In this document: positions 21,201 to 33,200 of the stretch, one piece after another
Layout: the number at the start of each line of letters is the position of its first letter
Numbering within the stretch: position 1 is the first letter of the stretch
NCBI GenBank assembly: GCA_946406015.1
Contig: CAMJJD010000001.1
Location: forward strand, 1 to 64,000
DNA length: 64,000 bases
From: an uncultured Bacteroidales bacterium
Lineage (GTDB): Bacteria > Bacteroidota > Bacteroidia > Bacteroidales > P3
Reading direction: 5' to 3'
The notes under the pieces: generated by a model
Database searches by the model: none
What the model was told of the DNA's origin: nothing
Seen by the model: only the letters and a program-made list of their open reading frames with translations
Translations under genes and position numbers: made by a program

Positions 21201-24195
21201 AGCCCCCAGCGGCAAAGAGCACGACAAGGATGCCTGGCTGACCGGCCAGGGCACCGTGGCAGGCTACACCACCAGCGGTGGCAGCTGCAACGTCACCATC
21301 AAGGCTGGCACCATCGGCGAGAAGTATTCCGACATCATGAACGGCAGCAATGTGATTGCCGGCATGGACGCCGCCAACTCGAACCTGGGCGGCAACGTCT
21401 TCGGTTCCTCGCGCGGACAGTCGTCACTTTCCACCCTCGTCAACCGCATGGCCTATGTCAACAACACCGTGGTCACCATCGACTCAGTTGCCAAAGTCCA
21501 TGGTTCGGTCTTCGGCGGCGGCGAGAACGGCCACGTCTTCTACACTGCCAGAGTCAATATGAACGCTGGCACCGTCGGCGTGCCGAACACCGCTGCCAGC
21601 GGCGACATCTACCGAGGCAACCTCTACGGCGGCGGCCGTGGTATCGACCCTGTGGGCAACACCAACGCCATCAGCCGCAACTCGGGTCTTATCCTGGGTA
21701 ACACCTACCTTGACATGACCGGCGGCACGGTCTACCACAACGTCTTCGGCGGCGGCTCCATGGCCACCGTGGGCACCTACACCTACAAGGAGGGCAACGG
21801 TGCCGACAAGGATCAGATCACCGCCCTGCAGCGTCCCGAGACCGGCAAGGTCGAGGTGACCGTCACCGGCGGCACGGTCGGTATCAACGGCACCAACAAC
21901 GGGCGCGTCTTCGGCGCCGGTCGTGGTATCGCAGGCCTCATGAGCGAGCAGAACATGGACGAACACACCTTCGTCGACCGCACCTACGTCACCGTCGGCG
22001 GCACGGCCCAGATCAAGGGCTGCGTCTTCGGCAGCGGCGACAACGGCCACGTGCTGCACAACACGCAGGTGGTGGTCTACGGCGGCACCATAGGCACCGG
22101 CGACGGCGGTCCCGTCAACGGCAACGTCTTCGGCTCCGGCCGCGGCGCCGACACCTACCTCAACAACTCCAGTGTCGCCACCCTCAGCCCCAACGCCGGC
22201 CGCGTGTACGGCAACACCGACGTCTACATTGTGGGCGGCACGATGAAGAACAACGTCTACGGCGGCGGCTACCTGGCCACGGTGGACGGCAACACCAATG
22301 TCACCATCAACACCACCGCCACCGTCACCCGCGAGACATACGAGTTCACAGGAGGTGTACCCACGCCTTCCACCGAGGAGGTGACCTTCCCGACGGGAGG
22401 TGCTGCCGGCACCCCGGTGGTCTACGGCGACGTCTTCGGCGGCTCGGCCCTCGGCGCCCTCGGCAACGAGAGCGGAACCACCACCCTCAACATCTACGGA
22501 GGTACCATAGGCAGCGCCAGCAGCTACAAGAGCAGCACCCTGGGCTGCGGAAACATCTACGGCGGCGGCAACGGCGACGCCGAAGGCGGCAGCATGGACA
22601 GCTACAGCAACGGCACCACCAGCGGCCACCGCGAGGCCAACGTGCTGAACACCGTCACCGTCAACATAGGCAAAACCGACCAGTACAACACACCCGCCGC
22701 AGGTCCCCAGATACTGGGCAATGTGTTCGGCTGCAACAATATCGCCGGCTGCCCCAAAGGCAATGTCGACGTAAATATCTATAGTACCAAACATACTGAT
22801 GGCAACGGTTACACCACCGGCGACGTCTACCCTGCCGGCCTCAAGGCACTGGCGGCCGCGACCGATGTCCTCGACACCCTCGATGTCGTGGCAGCCGGCG
22901 GCTGGAACGTGGTGAACAATCCGGCGCGCTTCGCCCTGAAGGGCGTCTACGGCGGCGGCAACCAGGCTACCTACGCACCCACAGTGAGTTCCAGCCGCAC
23001 CAAGGTCACCATCTTCGAATGCCAGGAGAACACCATCTACCAGGTATATGGCGGCGGCAAGGGCGGCAGCCTGGGAGTGGTCAACCATGCCAACGCCGAG
23101 GTGCTTATCTACGGCGGCCACTTCCACCAGGTCTTCGCCGGCGGTAACGGCGCCGGCGACGGCAACCAGGGCGCCAATGTCGCCAATGCCAGCATCACCA
23201 TCCATGGCGGCATCATGCAGAGCGTCTTCGGCGGCTCGAACAGCAAGGGCACCGTCACCAGCTCGAGCGTGGAGTTTGTGCCTGGCACGTGCGACCAGCT
23301 GGCACAGGATGTCTTCGGCGGCGGCAACCAGGCCCCCGGCGAAGGCGACATCGTGGTCACCATCCCCTGCGGCGCCAAGGGTCTCACCGACGTCTACGGC
23401 TGCTCCAACGCGGCCGACTTCACGGGCAACGTGACCCTCAACATCCTGGGCGGCACCATGAAGCGCGCCTTCGGCGGCGCCAAGAACGCCAACATCAAGG
23501 GTAACGTCACCGTCAACGCCTTCGCCGGAAACATCGACGAGCTGTACGGCGGCAACAATGCCGGCGGCTACATCTTCGGTGCCACCGCCGACGAGGGCAA
23601 CATCGTCGTCAACGTGGACTTCGACAACACCCAGTGCCCGGGCGAGAAGAAGATCAACTTCGTGTACGGCGGCGGCAACGACGCCCCCTATAAGCCCGAC
23701 GGTCTCACTGTGACCACCACTGACGGTGTCCACGCCATCGACGCCTCTACGGCCACCAACCCCGGCACCCGTATCTCGCCTGTGGTGAATATCATCAGCG
23801 GCTACCAGGAAGTGGGACACCAGACAGCCTCCGACCCTTGGTACACGGTCGACATGGCCGTCTTTGGCGGCGGCAAGGGTGCTCCGGCAGTCGTCAAGTC
23901 CAACCCCAAAGTGGTCATCGGCGCCGACCGTGTGCAGCAGCTCGACGGCAACCTTGACGTGGTGCCGGTGAGCCCTGCCGTGCAGAACCTGCCGGTGCGC
24001 ATCGGCACTCATGAGGGCGTTGACGGAAGCCTGCAGGGCAACGTCTTCGGCGGCGGCAATGCCGCAGCCGTCGAGGGCAGCACCAAGGTGGTCGTCAAAG
24101 GCTCGAACACACGCGTATACAACAACGTCTACGGCGGCGGCAACGCGGCCACCGTCACGGGCAACACCGACGTCCAAATCGGCGCAGAGAACTGA
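15208..24195 (+). CDS. giant secreted GGG-repeat protein 2 (putative beta-solenoid)
   Basis: This 2995-residue protein is almost entirely repeat. A signal peptide ends near GASA-QVVVNG; an ATG at 15232 is an equally good start. By eye there are at least 38 strict [V/I/L][F/Y]GGG turns and a few dozen relaxed ones (VFGSG, VFGAG, VYGGA), about one per 45 residues. They alternate with strands such as VTVSGGTVRHNVYGGGSLA. Residues about 740-2400 show a higher-order unit of about 175-190 residues. The last rungs end in TGNTDVQIGAEN with no T9SS domain. Gly, Asn, Thr and Val dominate and Cys is scattered. A right-handed beta-solenoid exposed on or shed from the cell surface is the likely structure. 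The next giant gene begins 20-59 bp downstream. Confidence 0.87.
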   Translation: MEEKKNTNMGYKNIISTATRWCAGLFVMGLMALTTPGASAQVVVNGNVFGGGNAATVSGNTTVLMDGTNATVRQDLYGGGAQAAVGTLNGSNKATTAATVTVLAGTVEHDVYGGGLGTQANPATVNSTVQVSIGKYENSTVSGSATILGNIFGCNNVNGSPQDAVRVDIWRTAHTTTPVDNSVPSYDDIDAMNTAIATREAGLYADACKYFALQGVYGGGNQADYVPATATGVEVYIHNCENTVKMVYGGGRAAAVGSSSGQHANATVIIDGGLIDTLFAGGDGHTIDPSTGDYRPADINGNVYATVHGGYYTAVFAGSNTSGTISGTKSLTIDKTSTCSSQEELIGSLFGGGNKADIMGDVALTIACGAGEFNEVYGGANLANITGNVTLNVYGGTMNYVYGGSKGTPAKAANINGNVTLNLFGGTLGSAFGGSNVNGNITGTITVNVNDQGGSCPLYVDNVYGSGNLALYTPTAETALAPNFSPVVNLRKCTVGYIAAVGSHAAFDIRYQEGHGCVFGGGKGTLNDVDSGKVTANPKVVLNGAIDDSVIVLNTVFGGGEIASVDGSTTVQIDHGHVGCDESDITHSNGFVFGGGKGDVSSPLLGCVSGNSTVTMSGGYVHNTLFGGGQLGSVGDFNYAADVDAVNDIVAGEPVSLKTDNTGKTTVAISGGQIGPHNVTMTADLGYVFGAGMGYYTQPYSSYADPNLSNATLARQNARYGYVDNTEVTISGTAFIVGAVWGGSENGQVLHDCRVTISGGQIGCGDGKDKPYDQYDKVDGKDLWERAKAAVTSHNEANINAIAALMPECKSWPYAAPYLPYDPYAPADGTDATNSTVTGDGHTFFGNVFGGGSGYYPYRIGEGVSEHNEWFPFQGRVRGNTYLTIRGGHILTSAYGGCEYADVVGNCTVTMTGGTLGVPRSLSAIEAHPVTCYLFGAGKGDQRTTFNMRTNVNNAYVTVGGDAMIYGSVFGGGEDGHVTGNAVVNVTGNAIVGTFGTSYVDGNIFGGGRGFGGTAITAGSIGGNVTVNITNDSTDLNDIKSPQILGSVYGGGRLASVGVHFVETNDPLYGKLQGSRGDADHGNITVNITGGTIGNHYEFMPDPFSELTDYVEYNVVLYQNSLWRFIRNHPAGAWNYADVTDVVHTTGGNVFGSSMGRLLNIGTTDGTDANNFNHLWPGLAKCRKTDVTIGGDAVVHSNVYGGGELGYVMENSKVTISGRAQIGHVIGSGLEEHCFGSVFGGGYGSDNITQHTNDTATVGGTWVTAAMHAGRVYGNAEVLMTGGHVQGNIYGGGELASVGRRWINMTADGAADSYIPNTTYANINNVGGTGNTSYGWDANVGNTTVTIRGGQVGDFDHTAIGVHPENPSVYRYPGHTTGKMGSVFGGGKGRPGRRGEDFHFTRMAYVDSTNVTISGTAQIAASVFGGSENGHVRYGTNVNMTGGTIGLELDQSEHETDDYGYSPVIVYHGNIYGGGRGIDITDGGHLGEGSGQVFGNTKVTVSGGTVRHNVYGGGSLATVGCPTSMSNATLKDNTGKATVVINGTAVIGANDAKGLNSGRVFGSGRGMAGATFADRAYTNNTYVTIGSDNPGANVCYVNGAVFGSGENGHVENHTHVYIKNGCEIGQHWATLPDESHKEFVGNVYGGGSGVDLDGGDISRTAGLVHGSTHVTVSGGKIYHNVYGGGSLGSVGDTAAVAGYATYADTVVYTYADHKHSALNAQAFDDATANGHAYIYISGGKIGTDGNGNGNVFGGGRGNAGKSNYSPFIDPPYNHNTEGFTQGSVTIGGNSYTTYHKTVKRVAPGHTTEDSVISYRETTKNTLGYSGDMTTVWVIGAARTSTSTPYTDSVVVRDYTNHTFVTGSHIVVNYPSVDSTTSYVDRDFANTYNTSLSNTATATASLDFIRGNVFGGGDNGHVRGNTEVYIQQGRIGTLTANANGNVFGGGRGEGLSYDGQYSDNAGKVYGNTNVDITGGWILHNVYGGGNLSSVGDFTVTLSGAPSGKEHDKDAWLTGQGTVAGYTTSGGSCNVTIKAGTIGEKYSDIMNGSNVIAGMDAANSNLGGNVFGSSRGQSSLSTLVNRMAYVNNTVVTIDSVAKVHGSVFGGGENGHVFYTARVNMNAGTVGVPNTAASGDIYRGNLYGGGRGIDPVGNTNAISRNSGLILGNTYLDMTGGTVYHNVFGGGSMATVGTYTYKEGNGADKDQITALQRPETGKVEVTVTGGTVGINGTNNGRVFGAGRGIAGLMSEQNMDEHTFVDRTYVTVGGTAQIKGCVFGSGDNGHVLHNTQVVVYGGTIGTGDGGPVNGNVFGSGRGADTYLNNSSVATLSPNAGRVYGNTDVYIVGGTMKNNVYGGGYLATVDGNTNVTINTTATVTRETYEFTGGVPTPSTEEVTFPTGGAAGTPVVYGDVFGGSALGALGNESGTTTLNIYGGTIGSASSYKSSTLGCGNIYGGGNGDAEGGSMDSYSNGTTSGHREANVLNTVTVNIGKTDQYNTPAAGPQILGNVFGCNNIAGCPKGNVDVNIYSTKHTDGNGYTTGDVYPAGLKALAAATDVLDTLDVVAAGGWNVVNNPARFALKGVYGGGNQATYAPTVSSSRTKVTIFECQENTIYQVYGGGKGGSLGVVNHANAEVLIYGGHFHQVFAGGNGAGDGNQGANVANASITIHGGIMQSVFGGSNSKGTVTSSSVEFVPGTCDQLAQDVFGGGNQAPGEGDIVVTIPCGAKGLTDVYGCSNAADFTGNVTLNILGGTMKRAFGGAKNANIKGNVTVNAFAGNIDELYGGNNAGGYIFGATADEGNIVVNVDFDNTQCPGEKKINFVYGGGNDAPYKPDGLTVTTTDGVHAIDASTATNPGTRISPVVNIISGYQEVGHQTASDPWYTVDMAVFGGGKGAPAVVKSNPKVVIGADRVQQLDGNLDVVPVSPAVQNLPVRIGTHEGVDGSLQGNVFGGGNAAAVEGSTKVVVKGSNTRVYNNVYGGGNAATVTGNTDVQIGAEN

Positions 24196-24254
24196 TAAAA
24201 CGGAAATGCACGGATATGCGCTTGAGATTGTTGAATGAAAAAAGTTACAATTCG

Positions 24255-27200
24255 ATGAAATACAACTTCGCTAATCGACTCCAAAAACTATTGGTACTGG
24301 CAGCCATGCTGCTGCTGGTCACGCCGCTTTACGCCCAGGTTGCCAAGAAGGGCGAGGGGCTCTACGTGCTCACCAACGGCCGTGTGCGCTGGCAGGTGGG
24401 TACCGGAAGCGCGGTGAGAGAAGTGCCCATTGGCGTCGCCAGAGGCTCGTGGAAAGACAGCATCCCGCCAGCCATGCTGGAAGGCTACACCGACACGGCC
24501 TTGCTGACCGAGATTCCCTCCGGTGCCAATTACCTGGCCCTCGACCTCAGCAACCCCTCCGAGGCCAATCTGGCGATACCCACCGACTTCTCGCCCTACT
24601 GCGTGTGGTTCCGTTCCGGCAACTCGGGCTACTACTACCAGGAATGGGAAGGCTACCGCTACTACCTGCTGGCCAGCTCGACCAAGGGGCTGTACCTGAA
24701 GAAGGTGGCCGTGGGCGAGACGCTCGACGAGACGACGGTGTGGTACGACTGGGACTTCGGCGCCGCCATCCAGGAGAGCTACCTGCGCAACGGTCAGTGG
24801 AAGAACGACTACTACTGGATCATGTTCGACAAGGACGACAACCACGTGACACTCTCGTGCAGCAGCTATGAGCGTCCGGAGACAATCATCTACCGTCCGG
24901 GCGGCCATGGCAACGACTCGGCCTACTGCTACGACGCCACCGGCACGCCGCTGGACCTGGGAGGAAACCACACTGTGCCGGCCGCCGGTAACGGTGCCAT
25001 GTTCATGCCGGTCGACACGACCGTCTATCCGACATTGATACAGTCGGTGACGCCAGCCAACAAGGGACTGCGCGGCATCAGCCTGGCGCCGAGTATCTCC
25101 GTCGGTGCCCCGCTGACCTACCAGCAGACGCTCACGGCCACGGCCGACGTAGACTTCGAAGGCGAAGTGACGGTCAACATCACCGAGCCCTACACCCACT
25201 ACCGTGTGGAACGGAAGCGCGAGGGTATGAACCTGGACTACAACAATCGCACCGAGGAGAACCAATGGCTCTCGAAAGGCACCGCCACCTATGACAACTG
25301 GTACTACTACGGCGGCAGCATATACAACGCAGCCCCCACGACCACCCCGCAGACCCTCGCCCAGAGCGACATCACGGGCTACAGTTTCCGTCTGAACAAC
25401 GCGGCCAAGCGCTACCTGACACTTACCAACGCCACCACCAATTCCTGCACGGTGAATTATAATGTCTATTCTCCCTACGACCGTGTGGATACGCTCTACC
25501 TGACCGTGAGCTACAGCAACGGAGCGAAGCAGACGGTGTATAGCCTCCTCTATCTGGGACACGCTACCACGCCGGTGGTGCGTGAACCGGAGAATGCCCC
25601 GGTCATCGGCGCCGTCTTCGGCGGCGGCCGTCAGGCCGACGTGAACGGCAACACCAACATCACGCTGCATCGCTGCGACACGGTGTATGCCGTGTACGGC
25701 GGCAACGACATCGCAGGTTCCGTCAGCGGCCCCACCGGTGCCACCATCACGGTGGGCACCGCCAACACCAATGCCGCCCATCCGGTGCGCATAGGCTCGC
25801 TCTACGGCGGCGGCAACGGCTACTACAACTACCAGTATGTCAGCGGTAGCAACACCGGGCTGGAGGAAGGTCCCTCGATGACGGCCACGCAATTCCACGG
25901 CAGTGTGACGCCGTGGAACGCCACCGACTCGGCCATCACCATCGTGGCTTCGGCAGCCGACGGCACCTTCATCCCCACCATCACGAAGACCCACATCACC
26001 GTGGCCACCGACAATGTGATTATCGACTCGCTCTTCGGCGGCGCCAAGAACGCCTACCTGACGGGCTCCGGCGATGCCGTGGTGCAGATAGACAACGTGC
26101 ACGGCACCGTGTTTGCCGAGTTTGGCGGAAACAACTACGGCGGCAATCTGGGTGCGGCGAGCAACACCGTGACCATCAACGTCAGCGGCACGCGCACCTT
26201 CAGCAGCCGTCTCAGCGCCGAGCAGAGCACCGCCGAAGCGGGCGTGGAGAACAACTTCTTCCACGGCTTCGGGCGCGACTTCGGCATCCGCTACCTCTAT
26301 GGCGGCGGCAACAAGGTGGTGGCCCCGACCGTGGCCATCAACGTCACGGGCGGCATGGTCGACACCCTCTTCGCCGGCGGCAACAGCGCCACGGTGAGTG
26401 CGACGAGCTGCACGGTGAACGCCACCGGAGCCAACAGCTACTTCACCAATACCACCGCCGTGGCCAGCGCACCCAACAGCTGGGTGGGTGGCCGCGCCAA
26501 CTATAATGTACGCTGCCTCTTCGGCGGCAACAACCAGGCCGAGATGGCCATACGTCCGACGCTGACCCTCACCTCGGGCGGCATCGGCACGGTCTATGGC
26601 GGCGGCAACGCCGGCAGCATGACCGCCGATGACGCGGTGGGCCTGACAGACGTCCTGGCTGCCATCTTCACTACCCCCTCGGGCGCCGACTCGACCGGCA
26701 TCGAGGCCCCCACCAAGGTGGGCACCAGCATCGCCGTGACGAGCAACAATATGAAGATCGACTACCTCTACGGCGGCTGCAACATGGCCGACGTGACCAA
26801 CGCCACCTTCGTGCGGCTGCAGGGCGGCCAGATAGGCACCGTCTTCGGCGGCTGCAACATCAGCGGCGACGTGGGCGGCGGCACCTATGTGGTGATGGAC
26901 GGCGACGGCACAGGTCCCACGGTGTGGGCCAACGTCTTTGCCGGCGCCAACGGCGACTACCACTGCAACAACGGCGCAGTGTACGTCTACGGACAACAGT
27001 TTGCCGACAACGCAGGTAATCCCTTCGACCCCTACGACGACTATCTGGGCATGCTGATACCCACCCACAACCACACCAACCTGCTGATGTGCAAAGGCAC
27101 GGTCTACGGCAACGTGTACGGCGGAGCCTGCATGGCCGACGTGGGCAACAGCACCACCAAGCACGGCTCTGTGCACCTGACCATGAAGGGCGGCACCGTA

Positions 27201-30200
27201 AAGAACAATGTCTACGGCGGCGGCAACATGGCCTATGTGTGGGGTCTGGGCTACCTGCTGGTGAAAGGAAACACCACCATCGAGCGTTCGCTCTACGCGG
27301 GCAACGACAAGGTGGGCCGCGTGGAGAGCTACGACAGCTACACCGGCGGCGGCCGCTCGGGTCTGGCCTTCAAGGCCTCGGACGGTGTGACCGACCTGAA
27401 CAAAACTGTCACGGGCGGCTACAACTCGCTTTTCTCGACCTACCTGCTGCTGCAGGGCACGCCTGACATCAGCTCGGTGTACGGCAGCGGTAACGGCGAC
27501 TACAACTACAGCAACCCCTCGCTGCCCAACTACATAGAACTCTGCGCCAGCACCAGCGGCGACTACCGCCCCATCCAGTCGTCGACCTGCATCGACATCA
27601 ACGTCACGGGTGGTGATATTGACACCGTCTTCGGCGGCGGCAACGGCGTGAGCGTGCGCGACAACCTGACGCTGCTGCTCAACGCCAAGAACACCACCGG
27701 TGAATATGTGCACTACATCTTCGGCGGCAACAACCGAGACAATATGATTACCTGCGTGCCCGACATCCTGCTGACGAAGGGCCAGGTGCACGACGTGTAT
27801 GGCGGCGGCAACGCCGGCAGCATGATGGGCGACAAGGAGTTTGAAGACCTGTGCTCGAACATGGTGGAGCACGTGTCGACCCATGTGAAGGTGACCAGCG
27901 ACAATGCCATCATCAACGGTAACCTCTACGGCGGCTGCAACATGGCCGACGTGAGAAACATGGCCTATATCGACATCCGCAACACCGGCGGCGCCGGCAT
28001 AGCCAACGTCTTCGGCGGCAACAACATCGGCGGCAAGGTGTACGGCAACACGCGTGTCGACATCAGCGGCGGCACGGTGGGCAACATCTACGGCGGCAGC
28101 AACGGTGCCTTCGACTATGTGGAGATTGGCGGCGACGAGTACAAGGTCTACCCCTACGGGAGCACCCATATCGATGACGGCGTAGGCAAGAACCTGATAG
28201 CAACGGCCTCGATACCCGACGTGGACAGCACGACCGTGAACATCTTCGGCGGCAACATCACCAACGTCTACGGCGGTGGCAACATGGGCGACTGCCGCGC
28301 CACCTACGTGATGGTCGACGACCAGCAGTGCCTGCCTCACTTGGGTGCCACCATCACCGGCAACCTCTTCGGCGGCGGAGCCGGCGACTACGACGACCTG
28401 AACAAACCGCGCCGCGGTAATGTGGGCTTCCCGACCTCGGCCTCGACCAAAGATACCGGCTCGACGAACGTGCACCTCTACCATGCAGAGAACCTGGCCA
28501 GCGCCATCGCCTACGGTGGCGGCCGCGGCGGCGACGTGTATAACAGCCGCATCACAGCCTACAGCACCTGGAGCGAACCCTTCAACGCCATCTACGGCGG
28601 CTGCTGGGGCTCGGATGTCTACGGCACAGCCTACCTCACCATGAACGGTACCGCAGCCGGCACGACGGCCAACAGCGTTTTCGGCGGCAACGACTTCACG
28701 GGCAACGTGTACAAGTGCCTCCTGACCATCAACGGTGGCACCTACGGCAACATCTACGGCGCCGGCAACGGCGACTATCCCGCAAGCAACTATACGGAAG
28801 TCAATAGCGAACACGACTACAGCGGAGCCAACCAGCTCTATGTGCCCAACGCCGAGTATGTGGAGGTGAACTTCATGGACGGTACCGTCAACGGCAACCT
28901 CTACGGCGGCGGCAAGCTGGGTACCACCTTCAGCTACCTGAAGAATGCCGACGGCCACTATGTCAAGCTGGGCGCGACCGTCAACGACACAGTGCTAGTC
29001 GACATTGCGCGCAACGCACTGGCCGACACCGTCCGCACCCTTGAGAACGCCTACCAAGACCCGATGAAGTACTCGTACGTGCTGGTGAACGTGCATGGCG
29101 GCCGTTTCAACAAGAATATCTACGCCGGCGGTGCCGGTAAAGACAAGCAGCTCGTCTACGGTCTGAAGATGCTGAACATGGACGGCGCCACCACCTATGT
29201 GAAGGAGTCGGTGTACGGCGGTTCGGAGAACGTGCACGACGGCTACGGCCTGCCCGTCTATGCCGATGGAGTGGGCTATGTAAGCGGTGAATGCGTCAAC
29301 GACCATACCAACGGCAGTGGTGTCCTGGATAGCACCACGATGCGTCCGTCGTCGATTATGAACATCGCGGGCGGCACCATCATGAACAACGTCTACGGCG
29401 CTGGCTATATGGGTAATGTAGCCGGCTCGATTTTCGTCAACATCGGTATGGATGCCATCGAGAATTCGCCGGTGTGGACGAACACCTACAACGGCAAGGC
29501 CAACGCCTATGCCACGTTCAAGCCGGGCGCCGCCGATGGCTATGTACCGGCACTGACGAAGAATGTGATAGCAATGGATGCGAGCGTCTACGGCGGCGCC
29601 AACTGGGGTACCAACACGGGTAGCTACAACTTCGACGCCCGTGGCTTCTTCGGCGGCGAGAGCCGTATCTTCGTCGACGGCACCGGCTACGAGACCGACA
29701 ACAATCCCACCTCGACCCTGCCCCAGATGATTATCGTGCAGAACATCATCGGTTCGGGTACCTCGGCCAACGGCGGCGATGTGCTGAACCGCATCGACGT
29801 GCAGGACTACGGCACTAAGAGCAACGACTGCAGCGCCACACGCGAACTGCAGTCGATACAGCGCGCCGACGTGCTGTGGTTGTGGAACACCGGCATTGAG
29901 TACACCGGCGACAACGACGCCGTGTCGGCCTACCCCAGCCAGAAGTACACCATCAACCGTATCAAACAGGTCAACGCTCGCGGATACAACCTGATGGAGA
30001 TTGACGCTCTGATGACCAACATCTCGGAGATGAACTTCTACAAAGACGCACTGGCCAGTATGACCGACTACACCGTGCAGGGAACCCTCTTTGAGAACAG
30101 CGCCAACGACTGCCCGACAAATCTGTGCACGAAGATAGACAATGTTATCAACCATGACACGAAGAAGTACACGGCCATCGTGGTGAACAACGGTGTGAAC

Positions 30201-33200
30201 ATCGACATCATCGGCGAGAATGGCACCTACGGTATGGTGAACGGCTTTGCCTACCTGATGGCCGAGGAGGGAACCAACGCCATCGTGGCGGCCCGCTCCA
30301 AGAGTACTCTCTCCACCGTCACAGACAATTCAGGCAACCCTGTGCCGAACAACGTCTCGGACGGCGGATTCATGGCCGAATGCAAATCGAAGAACGCAAC
30401 GCCCACATTCGACGGCGGTGATAATGGTTGGAGAACCTCATGGAGTTCCGAAGACCCGACCACCAATTCGGAGTACAAATATGAGAACTACTATTCCAAC
30501 TACCGTGTGTGGAGCATCGGTCAAGGCCGTCGTTCGCGCTACGCCGTCATCCTGGCCCACGCCAACCCGTCGAAGCTCATCCAGCTCGACAAGCCTGTGC
30601 TGCTGCCCGACACCGCAGCTGGCGTAACACATACAGGTGCGTGGGATGGATACCACTATGGCCTGGCTTATGCCACCCTCGACCTTCCGGCATCGAGAAT
30701 CGGAAACTACTACAAGCTGAGTGCCTCGGGTATCGTGCTGAGAGACGACAACTCGAAGATGGATCTGGCCGACTATGCTTGGAACCCCGTCGACTCTAGC
30801 ACTCTCCAATATAATATACGAACAGGTGCAGATAAATGGTGGCAGCACCAAGAGACCTCAGAAAATGGAAGCTCCGGTAAGTGGGAAAAGACGAACGGCG
30901 ACCGCCAGACGACAGCCGACAATATCGGCGACTACCCTGGCAGCACCTTTGGCCTGGTGATGGCTTCGGGTGCCAACTTCGCAAATGACGGCTCTGGCAA
31001 TTATACAGACCCCTTTAACGAACCTTCAACCTGGAACAACGGCGCCACGGTCATCACCGGTAACCCCAACGTGAGCATCAGCAACGACTACCGGTCGGCC
31101 GCAGTGGGTGGACTCACCGCCAACGCCAACCCCAAGATGGACCTCTGGCTCACCTACGACACCTTCTTCTCGACGACGCTCCTCGGCACCGTGACCTTCC
31201 AGCTGGAAGAGTACCAACCTGGCAACGCCACCCCCGTGGGCACCATCGACGTGACCGTCACCATTGCCACCATTATCGACCAATTCATCGACCAAGAGTA
31301 CGAAGTGCTGGCCATGGAGAACGAAGGACGCACCAACCTCTTCTCGCGCAAGGCCGTGCTACCCGCCACGCTGGAAGCCCGCGATGTGTACCTGGAGAGC
31401 TTCACCTGGTATCCCACCGAATTAGACGGAAATGGCAAGACTTACACTCCTGGGTCGGAGCGTTTCTATCTGACCGACGAGGAGTCGGTGATACTCGCTG
31501 ACCCGGACAACAATGTGTTTGCACTCAACCTCAACCCGACCGACAACGTGAGTAGCACCATCAGCTCGGTGGAAGGCTGGCACGACATAGAGACCGATGC
31601 GGAATACTTCAGCCTGTATGAACTGGCCGGTAAAACCGCAAACGGACAATTCAAAGAGCCTCGCGAAACTGCTGGATTAGTGAGCCTGATTGATGGCGAG
31701 CATCCCATGGGCAAGAAGATAGGCCAGCTGGACGGCCGTGGCCTGGCAGCCCTCAACATCGACCTGCTCTTCGACGGAAACAAACAATACAGAAAGGTTG
31801 ATGGTAAAGGATATGTGGGCAAAGCCATCCTGAACTTCCGCAGCTATAAAGCCAACGAGGACAAGGGACCTTTCTCCATCACCGTGTACGTAAAGACCCG
31901 CGACCACGGCGACACCATCTATCTGGCCTCGGCCGATACAATGTATATTACTTACCATCAAGATGGTGTGACCGACAAGAGTTTCGGTTTTGGCTCCTGG
32001 ACAAAAGCTAAACGCCCCAACGCATGGAAGGATCCTAAAGGAAACAATATCGGTAAGGAACCTGCGCGCTATGTGGACAACTTCAAAGATGCCTTCCACA
32101 AGAACATCTACCAAGAGGGCGACGTGATTGCCATCATGGGCGAAGTGCAGATTGCCCCCGGTCAGCAGCTGACCATCCAGGGTGCCGACTATGCCGCCGT
32201 GCCCATCATCCGCTACACCGGCCACCACCACCAATGGCCCGGCGAGAAAGCCGTCTACCGCGGCCCGATGATTACCGTGATCGGCGGAGCAGAAGCGGGC
32301 GTGAAGAAGACCACCTCGTTTGCCACCCGCAGCATCGCCTTCGACGGCAGCAGCATGGGTAAACGTAAAAACGTGAAGCTGGTGAACAACGTCTGGCAAA
32401 TTGACACCAACTACTATCCCGACACCAACGTTGCCTATGGCCCCATCATCGCCGTGGCCAACAACGGAGGCTACAAGACTGCTGTCAGCCTGGAGAACAA
32501 CACCAGCATCAGAAACAACTACAACGCCAGCAGCACCTCGGCCGCAGACAAATTCCGCGGTGCCATCAGCGTGTATGACGACGGCGTCCTGACGCTGATG
32601 AACAATGTGACCATCGAGCAGAACCTCACAGTCAACCAGCCCACCCAAAATACCGCAGTGCCTCTTGACGAGCGTATCCCGCACGACGGTGCCGTTTATG
32701 TGGACCACGGTGTGGTGGAACTGGCCGAATCGCACAAGGAGACGGCTGTGACCATCACCGACAACTACCTCTTCCCCGCCACGATTCCCTATAGTGGCGC
32801 AGCCGATATCGCGAGACGCTTCTGGACAAACCAATATAAGAAGATACCTGTGGATCCCTCGGCAACACCTATCGTATACACTGACTCCTTGGCCCGCTAT
32901 GCCTTCGATGCCACCAAGAAAGCCATCGATACCGCCACGCGCGCCAACGTCTTCCTGACCCGCCTGCCGCTGGGTGGCGACAATGCCGACCTGCTCCGCG
33001 ACGCACAGTCGGACACCATCGTCTTCGTCAAGAGCATACCCACGGGCACCAAGATAGGTGTCACCAAGTGGTTCCCCGGCATCAGCGTGCGCGACACCAT
33101 CGGTATCGTCATGCAGCCTAACGGCAACCTGGGCTACATCAGCGAGGTGATGACACACGGCAACTTCTACTCCGACGTAAGACCCTACGACACACTCTAC

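Noticed and set aside
24288..28958. Very long open frame on the minus strand opposite giant gene 3 (and similar ones opposite giant genes 1 and 2, such as 15190-18138 and 21484-24177)
   Set aside because: They mirror the GC-rich, repeat-encoding plus strand, in which stop codons are rare in all frames. Their products are Val/Ala/Gly/His strings without domains, while the plus-strand proteins have signal peptides, domains and a T9SS domain.
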